Source: Anas platyrhynchos (Eukaryota > Chordata > Aves > Anseriformes > Anatidae). From it: a stretch of 64,000 nt of DNA. The stretch spans positions 17,916,001 to 17,980,000 of the forward strand of contig NC_092590.1 in NCBI RefSeq assembly GCF_047663525.1, in the 5' to 3' direction. Positions within the stretch are counted from its first letter, which is position 1; each line of letters opens with the position of its first letter. Of the stretch, positions 12,901-25,400 are shown one piece after another. The translations under genes and the position numbers were made by a program. The notes beneath the pieces are model-generated. The model worked only from the letters and a program-made list of their open reading frames with translations. It was not told the origin of the DNA and searched no databases.

Positions 12901-15900
12901 GCCCCCTCTGTACTCCAACACAAAAGCGATGATAACAAAGAAAGGGTAAGTTCAGGCGTATTGTCCATTGGATTTTATACCATGCTCATTAATTTCATCT
13001 TGCAATTTTAGATAAGATGACTCAATGCTAAATGCAAGTGATCTCGAATCCCAAACCAAGAGCGTAAGCTGCTGGCACAGCCAGCCGTGTTCTGATGGCA
13101 CCAACACACCAGGAAGGTTTTTCTCTACCCTTCAGTAAAGTCACATTCTGCCCTTCCAAGTTACTGAACTTAACTGAAAACCCTTTACAGAGTCCCAGTC
13201 AAGCCAGGCTGCAACACCTTTGGACACCAGGACACTACCTGACAAGCAGCACGGCTCTTCATTATGCTTACACCTCTCTCATCACTCCTCTCCCTCCTTA
13301 CAGCATATCGACTCCAGAAGACACCCACGCGGTGGCACCATGTATCAGATATCTTGATCCGTTCTCATGTTAGCTAGTGATGCTGGAAGCACAAGAAAAG
13401 GCAGCTTCGAACACCCCAAACATGAAAGAACAATGAGCTAAGTAACAACTGTTGTCAGCTAGAAAAGTTTTGGTAACTGGGAGGGCGTGGGGTGGGGGAG
13501 AGAGACCATGGGGAGCAGGCTCCTCTACAGGGACCTGCTGCTGGCCAAATCTGAGCCCATCAATGACACTGGCAGCATCTAAACAGTTCTAAAAAAAAAA
13601 AAAAAAAATTAAAAAATTAAAAATAAAATGAGAAAGTGCTGTGCAGCAGCTGGAGGGAAGAGGATCAAGACAGAGGCAAGGGAAACAGCCCTGCAGTCAG
13701 TGCAGGAGGAGCTACTTCAGGCGCCCCCAAGGAGCAGATACACACACTGAAGCCCACAAGGGACCCCACGCTACAGCAGGTGGACATGCTCTAAAGAAAG
13801 CTGCAGCTCACGGACACCCACCCTAGGAGCAGGCTCCTGGCAAGTAACTAACCCCTGCTGAGGAGAAGGCACCTGGCAGAGACTGAGGGCCTTGGGGGAT
13901 CTATGCTGGAGCAGTTCTTGGGGAACTGCATCCCATGGTAGGGACCCCACGTTGTACTGCCGAGGGGGACCGAGAGAATGGCTGGGCTGGCAGCTGGCCA
14001 CGGGTCATCCCACCACACTACCCATTTAATAAACTGCCCACACAGCTGTCAAGAGCACTACAACTCTTCAGTTTCCAAATTTAGAAGGCCTTACCTATTG
14101 AGCTTCAAAGAGAAGTTACAAATCTTACTTGGGACATAAATATCTTGAATACTTTCAGATTTGCATCTCAATTCAATAGACTGAGAAAGTAAACACTTTG
14201 CTTCCTTAGGCTTATTTCATTTGTTGCCTGTCTGGTGCTCCAAATAAGAAAAGACTGCAGAAATGCAAAGCAAATGTAGTTTTACAATGTTTTGTGTGCC
14301 TTTACTCGAGCAGTTGAAGTGAAGAACAAAAAAAGAACACAAGCTTTGTGTGTGGGCTCAAGAACACCGAGCAGCTCTGCAGGCACCCCTTTAACATATT
14401 TGTTCCCTAACATTCAGCAGCCAATTATTTTGACAACTATTTGTTTTAGTCTTAAAACTGGACCACGGGAATTAGTTTGGTTGTGAAATCCTAAAGGATG
14501 CTTTTCCTTACAACCAGAGAAATGCATTGTGAAGACAGCGCTTCTGTCTGACTCTAAGAACACCCATGAAGTGCCAGGACATTCTTTAGAGCAAGCGTAC
14601 TGTCTTGGAAACACCAAGGTGGTTGGTTACAGCAGCTGTCAATACCATGTAAGAAGCATGTTCCATACTCTTCAGTCAGATGTGTTATCTGCGAGCAATC
14701 GCTGCTTAAAGTAAGTTCTGTATTACAACACACATCATGCAGCAGAGTCTGCATCAGTAGAAATGCAAGAAAATATTCCTTCACGTTGAAATGCCTTTTC
14801 AGCTGTCATGAAAATGAGGAAATAGCTTTTTCTGTTTATTGCATTTCCCAAACATTAATTCAAAGTCATCTGCAGGTAACTAATTCAGCTGCATACTTGA
14901 AAAATAGAAGGAATTGTGTATGTGCTTCAAGATTTTGTTTTATTGGCACTGTTTATTTTTCTGTAATTACTTGGCTCATATTCTGCTATCTTATATTTAC
15001 TAAGGTGTACAAAATATGTATGTGTACACATCTGACAGTTTTGCAATTGTTCTCCTGCATTCTTCTTTAAACAACAACAAACTTTTTGTTTAGTAAGACA
15101 GAAAGAGCTTTCTAGCAAAGTGAAAACTCCAAAAAGTTAGATTTTTCAAAGGAACCTACTAACCAGTAACATCATTTTTTTTCCTGAGATGAAGCCAAAG
15201 CCTAGAGAAGTCTGACTTCACCATTGTGGTGGGTCATTGTCAGTTAAGCTCCTTAAAGTATGCTTCTAGTTGTTATCACATCACCTGCCACAAAACACAT
15301 GTACCTACTAACATCGTGTTGATGAAATACTCGACTCTGCTTTTGCCTTCAGCTCTCTCAATTACTGTTGACAGAAACCCATGAATTAACGTACTGAAAC
15401 AGGTTTCCTCCAGGAACAGGGCAGTGCCACACTGGCAGCAGAGAAAGGCCACGTCTCTTCCTGATGACAATCCCAACCTCACCTCACAGCAGGTAACAGC
15501 AGCTAACAATTTCAGCCTAGCTTAGTAATTACAAACCTGCCTCAGATCTCCGCTACTGGTAGACATGATGATCTGTATTCTGCTGTAAGTAGGCGAAAAG
15601 TTGTGTCATCTGAGCTGAATATTTAAGCCATTAGTCTATGAAACAATCTAAACACTGTTAAAAGCTTCAACATGGAAATAAATATCATTGGAGAAACCCT
15701 AAGAATACATATTTAAGCAACGAACCACAACATGTTCTGCATGGGCTATTATCTGCATGGGCATTTTACCAACTGCAGGTGATTTGCCACAGATCTATTT
15801 GAAATCATCACAGTAGTCAGTGGAAGTTGATTGTTCAACAAAAGCAAATGTGATGATAAAAAGAATCACTCACTGACAGGAAGCAGAACGTTAAAATCTC

Positions 15901-18900
15901 AGATTTCAGAGAAGACTTTTTTTTTTTTTTTGCAATATCCCTTTTGGAAAGGGAAAAAATTCGACTGCCACAGGTTACCCACGACTACCAGTAGCCTGAT
16001 GAACACAGAAGTGTAGGAAGCAGGAGCCACAGCAAGAACAGGCATAAGTGAAACATCAGCATTTTCTTCCAACAACCAATTCTCACTTGCCACATTGCAC
16101 AACTCAGCACCCACTGGAGTCCTGGAATACAAGCAGGACTTTTCAGCTCAAGCTGTAAATTTTCCTGCACCTACTCACACTGCAAGTGTCAGTTTAAACG
16201 AAAATATGCAATCCAGACAAAGGGTGCACAATCTAGCACACCTCAGTTCCTGCCACACACCAGTATTTTTATAACGACTTTGAGTGAGAGGCTGCAACCA
16301 ATACAACTCACATGCTGACAGAATGAACTTTGCAAGGTTCTGTGCCAAACCCTAATGTTAACAGAAATCTATTTACATTTACTTGCAACCGAGTTCGAAT
16401 GAATTTATCGCCATTTGTAACATTCTCCTCCCCCATTCAAAAGCCAAAGCCTACTGGGTACAGGTGCCAGGCAACGCCAAACAGCTGTGCTTGAAGCGCC
16501 ATCTAATGGCAAATGGTGGAATTGTTTCTATTAGATAAGATTAAGAACTTCGTACATTTAAAAAAATCAATTCTGTCCCTCCTTTCCAAAACAAGTTACT
16601 TTTTCCTAAACTATAGAATGTTGGAGCCACTTAAACTATTTCAAGAAATCAAGCTCTGTTTTCACCACAGATTTAAAGGAACTTCATACTGAACTATCGC
16701 AGCAAAATAAGTGTTATGCCACTATTTCTTACAATAGAAGTTGAGCTAACACTGTGAAAGACAAGACAAAATGCATAACTGATTAGGCAAGTACTTCACC
16801 AAAACTTTACAAACTGAAAGCAACATCCTAGGCACAACACCATGCCTGACATAACTGACTTTTGCTACTTAAAAGGAGAAAATCAAGTATTTTGAGATGT
16901 AGTTCAACTACGAAACATTCTCTGTAAATTATACTAGACGCTTCACACAAAAGATCAACTAGCCAGGAAGCAAACAAACAATCTAGCCTAAAAAATTACC
17001 TTTTTTTTTTTTTTTTTTTTAACCAAACCCACAGTTTTTTGTTGACAAACTCAGGCACAGAATTAGGAAAAGCAAAAGTGGCATTTGCTACATTCTGACC
17101 TCAAACCTGCTCTTGAACATCTGCCACTCCCCAGTCTCTATCAGGAAGCGGTCTGAACATACTACTACTGCTTAAAAAAACATCCAGAATGATGGATTTC
17201 TCATCAGTTACTCAAGACCTATAAAAAGCTCACTTGAAAACCTTGCTGACAAGTTGCAATGTAGCCCACTGGGGAAGATGACAGTGAGGGCAATGCACTG
17301 CTTCCACCTGAGCCTACCAAACCAGCAGGGATTCCTGGACAGCAGCAGGCTGCCCTGAGCTCTGTAACACCACACAGCCACACTTTCCTTTAGGGCCATC
17401 AGCTCCATAGTCCATACGTGTTCACCAGCCCCTTCCCAAAGCGCCCACTCTCAGCAGTCAGGTAACACACAAAACTTGCAGGGTGTCTTCCTTCTGAACT
17501 CCCTGGCCTGTAACACGATGGCAAAGTGGTTGCTTTCTTTCTGCTGGAGCTGATGAGCTCTTGGGCTCAGAGATCATCGCATCCATGTCCTGACTGCTGG
17601 GAGACACGCTTGGGAGAGGAGCGCAGGATTTTTGGTCTAATGCTAGCCCCGTACTGTTTACCAAGTGGCAAACTTCCAGATCTCTGCGGGCCTGCCTAAA
17701 GAGTTGAAAGACTTACAAACGGAGCATTTTACTGGGTGGGATTCCCTGAAGCAGTGGAGACAGCAGGAGTGCCCATCTGGTTGCTGGCAAGGCTCCAACG
17801 GAGGGACAATATTTGAATCTCACTAACCTTGAAGAGGCCAACCAAGCCCTGAAGTTGCAAAAAGCTACCGACACCAAATTATTATTATCAGTTCTAACTA
17901 TATGACTCGTGGAAAAAAATAATTTAAAACCACTTCCAAATTTGAGGCTGAGGGGAATACATGAATGCTCTTCCCTGCAATCTGAACTTTGACTGCAAAT
18001 AGTTTTTCCTCAAGAGGATGAACTGAATGGCAATTGGCACACTCCTGGAATCATCTCAGAGTTCAGTGTGACCTAGCCACGACTGCAAAGATGTCACTTA
18101 ACTTCATTAATTACATACAAGGTCATGAACCAATTATAGGAACCACTGCTTGAAAGAGAAAAACTGAAAGAAAGTGTATTACCTAAAATTCCCCAACCTA
18201 AAGCATCTCTCACATAAGAATTTTAGCCCCAGTGTCCAAGTGCTTTCACAGACACTGTTAGTTCTTAGCTGAAAGTTTCTTACGGGTAACACTAAAGCCA
18301 ATTCTCCTTTAGTACTCTAATTTGTACTCTAGATTTAGCGTAAAGATCATGGCCGAGACTGCTTACAAGGTCAACGCTCAATCCTCAAGTATTCAGCCCT
18401 TAAAAAGTTTTCAATTCCAGTTCAATTTTCCGTATCTTTTCCTCTTCTGGAACAGCAGTGACCACTCAGAGAGAGCACCCTACCAGTATAGCTGTAGTTT
18501 CTCCTTATGTTCAGCCAGAAGGAACCTTGAAGAGCTTGAGAGACAAATGTTATGTATACCATCTGCTGTCTAGACTTGGCTTCTGGAGTTTACAGTATAA
18601 TTACAATTTTCCCAAAGGTCCTCATTATTATTCAGAAACACATCAATCAAAACAAAAGGCAATATTAAAGTAACACATTTAGCAGTGACCCAATGCCATT
18701 ACGCAAAATAAAGCTATCTGAAACATTCAGAGCCCCATATAAAAGAACCGATAAGCTCCTAGATAAAAGCATCCATTTTACAATACAAATTTTAGGCACT
18801 AATCATACATCTGGTAGACAAGGAAGAAACTGCTGTCATTAACATATTAGAAGAGTGCCGGACCCTAGCACACAAGAATTCCAGCAGCTTGTCTCCTAGA

Positions 18901-19324
18901 CAACAATTACTGGAGTGCAGACAGCATGGTTCTACGTTTAAACACAGATTATTCTGAGAGGTTTATAACCAGGCAGACATTGAGTCTAACAGATGTTAGC
19001 TGAAGATGTCAAAATTAATTTAAGTGTTAAGCATTTTGGGGGAGATTAGGCATAAAAGTACAATTTGGAACAACAATACGTTTTTCCAACAAATTTTTAA
19101 GCATCTCTTCCTGTCTCTGGATGACAAATGCCCGATACAGGGCGAGGCCCTCCACTGGGTCACTGCAGTTTGACAGTAAACTTGTGCATTGTTTTTGTAG
19201 CTCTTTCTATGTTGATCTCACCAGCTCTGTCTTAGTTTGTGAAGTTAAGCTGGGCACAAACAAACACACTTCTTATGTGGGGGAAAAAAAAAAAATCAGA
19301 AAGTACAAAAGCGTGAGAAGTATT
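9922..19324. other. CENPC downstream flank, no gene recognised
   Basis: The proximal part (just below 19,325) must be the CENPC 3' UTR, but I see no canonical AATAAA/ATTAAA on the minus strand in its first kilobase. The nearest candidate is a variant TATAAA (TTTATA on plus at 18962-18967). The rest has A/T homopolymers (11590-11608, 13590-13608, 15918-15931, 17000-17020) and one probable interspersed repeat near 13.5-14.0 kb. No RNA gene or conserved frame was recognised. Confidence 0.5.
13480..14030 (+). repeat. Probable GC-rich CR1-related interspersed repeat
   Basis: A GC-rich block in AT-rich surroundings has repeated phrases such as a GCAGCAGGTGGACATGC-like segment, 'agctgcagctcacgg' and 'gggaccccac'. 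These resemble the GC-rich internal/5' part of avian CR1-type repeats as I remember them. An A-tract interrupts it at 13590-13608. The family assignment is from memory and weak; the limits are approximate. Confidence 0.35.
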
Positions 19325-19431
19325 TCAAGCAAACTTTTTTGGAGAAAATTCTTCACACCTGTCGTTTTTGAACTGCGTGAAAAGGAGAACACTTTCTTCG
19401 TTCAGAAGATTACGGATGTTATATTGATTTC
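19325..19431 (-). CDS. CENPC: CENPC exon 18, cupin end and stop
   Basis: Completes the split glycine and encodes [20 protein letters not shown], the last cupin strand, followed by [14 protein letters not shown] and TGA at 19325-19327. The acceptor is TTTATAG after a T-rich tract. It runs about a dozen residues past the point where human CENP-C ends. Confidence 0.96.
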
Positions 19432-22400
19432 CTATAAATAAAAGAAAAAAAGTTCTTTAGAAGCTACTAGCAATCTTTGAAGTCCTATTTGGCCTCAATT
19501 CAGTATGTTTTTATTTCATTTATTTAAAGAGAAGTAATATTAGCCCCAAATCTATGATGCCACTCTTCCAGGCACGTCACTGCATTTTGAAGTGGTAACA
19601 AGGAAGAAAACCTACAGCTAGCTTCGTTTTGTTTAACCTAGGATAGGAAAAAAACACACCTTCACCAAGACTTTTACCGAAGCCAAAGTAATTGGCTTAA
19701 ACTCTCCACTCACAAAAGCCACAAGAAAACTTTAATGTGACTGAATTTATTTTAATTGTTATGGACAATCTCATTAAGAACTGCACAAGGAAACTTATTT
19801 GCAGATCTTCACTTGGGATTTGCATACTAACGTGACCTCAATTACAGGGGCATCTAAAAGACACTGGATGTTGAGGAAGAGCAACTTTCTAACATCCGTA
19901 TATAGCCACACTTGATACAAAGTGTAGATACAAAGAGGTCTTCCACCACAACCTTCCCATCACCAATCCACGCAGTACAGAAAGGCCATCAGGAAACAGG
20001 GACAAATGGAGATGAATACAGATATGGAACTTTCACCAGTTAATACGATCTCCTTTACCCAAAAATCATGCTATAAATCTGTCTCTGCTGACCCCTCAGC
20101 CTTTAAGATTAAAACAAAGACACTTTCACTGCAGTGTCAAGCATTAATTGAACAATAGTTGTTAAAACAGGATGTCGTGGTGAAAAGCTGATGATAAAAC
20201 AGTAAGAGCAGTAGACTGTCACTTTTTTAACACAGCCTCTTCACAAGCAAGCTGTATATAAGTTCTCTACCACTCCATGAACAGCCTACTTGAGTACTGC
20301 AAACTCTCCTGACTACTCTCTTACCTACTACAGGGTAGCTTCCATATGGAGTTCATTCCACTTTCATCTCAGAAGGGCAAAATCAGTGGTGTTTTACAAT
20401 TCTCAATGACCCATGTGAGGTTACAACACTTGCAGCAGACAGGCTGCACCTTCTGCACTTCACGCATCGTGCAAAACGTGGTGAACTGATCCAAATGGAT
20501 TGTCATTAATTTATGTAGGAAAAGATGGTGGTGAAAACAATTACATTAACTACCACTATTTAAAGCTGACCGCTGAAGTTTCCCTGACATCGTAGCTAGG
20601 GACAGAACTAGAATACCAAGAGAACTTCAGTCTTGGAACTTGATAATGTTATCAAAAACTCCAAAGGAAACTCAGGTAAACAGGCTGTGTTTGTACCACT
20701 ACAGGCCAAGGTTTGATCATCAGCCTGTGTCCAGTGTTGGGTCACACTCTCTTCTTCCTAACGCTGTGCTTTCCCATACTCTGCTCAAACTCCTCCCTCC
20801 CAGTCATTCACCTCTGTTGTGCTTTGTAGCCTGCTAATTCAGTCTAATCCAATCCCCCAAAACTGATTTTAAAAACATGTGCTTACCTGCTGGAATATAG
20901 AAAAAGGCCCCTGAAGTCAGGTAATATGACGTCTTATGCAAAGTGATAACAATTTTGCCATGGATAACATAGAAAGCCTTAAAAAAAAAAGGTGTGAGGG
21001 TTTTAAGATCAGCAATGTTTCCTTTGCAAACATTTAAGAAAAATGATCCAAGAAAAAAAAAACATACTTTAGTTTTGCATACACGCTGCAAGATAGCAAA
21101 AAAACAAACACTAACATCGTAAACTGAGCTGCAACTCCTTTTCCCCACCCCAGTTGAAACCTAAGACAGGCAACTTGTAGTGGGGAGGGGGAGGTATTTT
21201 TATTTAATCTTTCTATCTTGTCTGCACAGGAAGCACACGTGAACAGACAGGTTTAATGTGAAAGAAAGCAGGGCAGTGTGCATGCAAAGTACCTCCAGCA
21301 AGTTTCTTTAGTTATAACTGCTTGATTTCACAACTGAAATTATTTATGTTTCCTGTATACATTCATAGTTTAGTCAAAGAATATGAAAAACCTGTCAACT
21401 TCATATGCTATTTTTAAACATTCTAAGATTCTCTGTTTAGATATAAATAATTAAAAATAAATAAGGAAAAAGTGTACTTACTATTGTATCCATGTAGACA
21501 AATTGGTGTCCTTTTTCTTTAAGTGGCTTCAAGATTAATTTACCAGTGGAAAAAGTAGATGTATTCAGATTTTTATATATTTCTACTGATTCATCTTTGA
21601 AGAAACTCAAGTGACTTCTTCCAGTATTAATACACTCTACAAGGAAAGTCCAGGAGATTAACGTCAATGCTAACACGTAACTGAGTCTTGTTAGCTCAGC
21701 AACTTTTTAAATTATGTGCACCGTGCATTGTTTCAGTGCAAAAACCCCACAAGCTAGACTTAATATTTAGCTGAAAAACAGGACTCCATTCCCCTTTTTG
21801 TGGCTCCCTCAGAATTTTTTTCAGGAAAGCAATGAATATTTTCACAGCTTACCTTTTTATGCCCAAGGCAGCATGAACAATTTTCTTCCTCTATCAGTCT
21901 ATATCTAAGTACTTATTACGTTGTTTAGAAAGGTCCTTGGTTACATCCTCTCAACTTACCTTGAAGAACTTCCTGATTTGTTAGTGGGTCCACCACAACA
22001 GTTGGCTTAGAAGTATCAGCCAGGGTGTAATTGAATTTTTTAGCTACCTCATTTTCTAACGAGAAAAAAAAAAAAAAAAAGAGAAGTAATCACTACACAA
22101 TTTTAAAACTTACATAACCACAATTTCACACACAAATTTCCTTAAGTGACTAAACAGACTGAAATACACTTTCTCCAGAAAAAGGGAGCTAACCCGTAAC
22201 AGTTCTTTGACAACACAATTTTCACTGGAATTATTTGTGTGATCAGTAAAGGGTCCCTAAATACTCAAGTATTTTCCAGGGCAATGCCAATAAGGTTGCC
22301 TATTAATGACAGTATTTAGCCCAAAGTACCTGAACTTGGAAAGAACTTTTCCTGGATATTAAGAGAGAATACAAAATACATGAAGAACTAAGAAAAATAA

Positions 22401-25400
22401 ATCACTTCCTTTTACCTACTGCTGATGGGCATCATGAGTCTTATGAAACTGTTCAAAAATAAGCACGTGCTCAATTTTCCTTTTCTTGAGAGACACCATT
22501 ACAGGAATCTCACTCTAAGTTATAAATCAGAACTATTTCTAAAATAAAATGGATTTTTCCAAAGAAGGCAATAGCTTAAGAGTTGATGACAACCTTATGC
22601 TTTTCAAAGAGAAAAGAGACACTGGAGAATTTTCAAGACAGAACAAATATCCCAAAGCTCTCTTGAAGAGCTCTCTTAAGCGGACAAGTTTAGCTCCACA
22701 GTGCACAGGAATCTCTAAATCTAAAATCTCTCTAAATGTAGTCAAAACAGGGATGTCAAAGACAATCTATAGCACTTTATAGGCACTCATGTCTACTTAA
22801 ACACTCCAATGCTAAGACAGTCAGGGCTATGAGGAAAGTTACTGTTTGATATAGCACTGTTCCAAAAAAAACATCTCTCTATAAAAAGAGGCAGTAATAC
22901 GTGCAACTCTATAGCACTAACCACAGGGTTTCTATAGAATTTAGAAATTTGTCCTAGAAATTCAACTCAGCTGACGGGCCTTGTACATATCACTTAAAAT
23001 TCAAGGCTGCTAACAAAAGAGCATCTCTCAGGATGAACGTCTGTTAACCAGGATATCCATCGCATCTGGAGGTGCTTCAAACCAACTTATAGCAGCAAAT
23101 TCTTGTATGATACAGCGTGAATAGTCACTACCAGCTCAAGCTTACATGGACTGCAAATGACTTGCACAGAAACTTAAAAGCTGTGCTCACATCAAAGGTT
23201 CAACAGCTTAGGATCCTGTCTCCATCAGCAGCCAAAAGCAGGTACCCCTCCCACCTCCAAAACTGCTGTTAATGGAGTAATGATGTTTCTACAGAATATT
23301 CTCCACCTCCACACATGCAACTCACTTTTATTTAAGAGCTATTAACAATTAAGTCGTCCATGAATTTATCCAGTTCTCACACTGAATCTAAATATTTTTA
23401 TCCACAGTATTTTGTGGCAAGGAGCACAGAGAACACAGGGAGAAGAGCCACCTTATTTTGTGTGAAAAACCCAGCTCCCACTATTTTCTTTGTTAACATT
23501 TATTTGCTATAACATTTATATATAACACTGCAGTCACAAACAAAACCTCTAGTGAGTCCCATACAGAAAGGTTCTTTAGCACCAAAATCTCAAAAAAAAA
23601 AAAGTTTTTTTGTTGTTGTTGTTTTGTTTTGGGACTCTGACCCTATCTCCCTTCTGAGCACTACCTACGTACTTACCACCTCCTGGCCTTAGTGGCTGTA
23701 GCAAAGCTTCCTATTCCTGGATCTGAAGGTACATATTTATTGAGTAATTTTATCCGTTTTGTGCATTGTTCTTAAAGCTCCCCATTCACCAAACCCACAA
23801 TGATTTTGTATATAACATAAAATTGTTTAAAATATTAATACCAGATGCTGCATTTTCAGATGTGATGCTACAGGTATCAGCAAGACAACCAGAAACTCTC
23901 AAACATTAACTGTGCATTATGAAACTAAATGCATTAGCCTCATTAACTAACGATCTGATTTGGTCAAGGGTTGAAGTACAGCTGATTTTCTTTAACCACA
24001 GCTTTAGGAGCATTACAGCACCTCTGGATCTGTCACGTGTCGCTTTGTTCCCAACCCAGAGAAGTTAAAAGTTTAAGGTCATACAGCATTGCTAGGGCTA
24101 CAGTAAGCAAAAGGTTTTTTCCGCATAATTATCATGCTAACGCATATAATTCCAGAAGGATACTTACTCAGAAAAACTGGAGTTGTTACAAGAGAAAATC
24201 TTACAACAGTGGAGCATTCAATTAGTTTTCTGATTATTTTTTTTTAAGCATCAAAAGAATGAAATAAAAAGAGTTTTTACTTGTATAATTTCTTTTCTCC
24301 TTATGACGAATCTTCTTCTGTCTATCCTTCCTGGGAGGTTCTGTTTCTGGACACACTATTCCAGTGATCATAAGCCCTCCTGAAACAAAAGTTGAACAAA
24401 GGTCACTAACACAATATTTGTTTTACATGAATGAACATTTACAGGAACTACAAGCATTTCAGTTTGGAATATATTTCCTCGAATTTTCAGATAGCTTTAG
24501 AAAGCCAGAACAAGACCAAAAAGCTTTTCATCACCAAGTATTTTGAAGTGCAGTAGAACTTCACACTTTCTGAAAAGAATCTGTTTCATTCAAAGAATAT
24601 TTCAGAAAGCCACCACACAAAAGAGTCAAGTTTTCAGACAAAGTATCAATTTTAGGGACACAAATATTGTTTTCAAGCAGACTGACTGATTAGGAAAATA
24701 CCAAATTAGGCTAAGCCAACATAAAAAAAATCCCTGAGAACAAGATGTACTTTATCAAGGTGGTCATTTAAAACTGAGACTGGATAAAATATTACTGTAT
24801 CTGCTCTAGGAAGCAGTGTCCACACGAGGACAAATGCTCCAATGAATGATCCAATACATTATCTCTTCCTGGTATCATACAGGATCCTTGATAGTACAAA
24901 CTTAAAAAGAAACCATGTTGTTCTTCCCTAAGCAGTTACGGCAAGTGTACATAACGTGTTCTGCTGCTATTATTTCTATCTGAAACAGGAGTATCAAGAG
25001 AAAGATCATACTAAAAGATGACTAAATGGCTGGAGACTATAAATCATCTGCTTTTTTAAAATGCTTTCATGGCACAAGATCAAACCGCAGATTTCCTTTT
25101 ACTGCCCTACCAGAACAAAGGAGATAAGCATTTTGGAACAAGTACCTGAAGGTCTCATCGCATAGTTCACACGCTCGCCTCGCCAATATTCCAGAGGTTT
25201 TAGTCGTATCCTTTTTGTCCGACGAACATTAGGTGTGTTGGAAGGCATTACTAATTTAAAGGATGAAACAATTCACAGTAAGTATGAAAGGAAAAAAAAT
25301 TAAGAAACGGGAAACTTATGAAATATCTCCTGCTGTTCTGTATCGGGGGTGAACACTTCCCAGGGGTTATTTATATCACTTCCCAGCCGATATTTATACC

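Noticed and set aside
18290-18370. Candidate last cupin exon of CENPC (AMIFTLNLEYKLEY)
   Set aside because: A superficial match only. The segment at 19325-19431 gives [18 protein letters not shown] with correct phase and acceptor, so it is the real exon.
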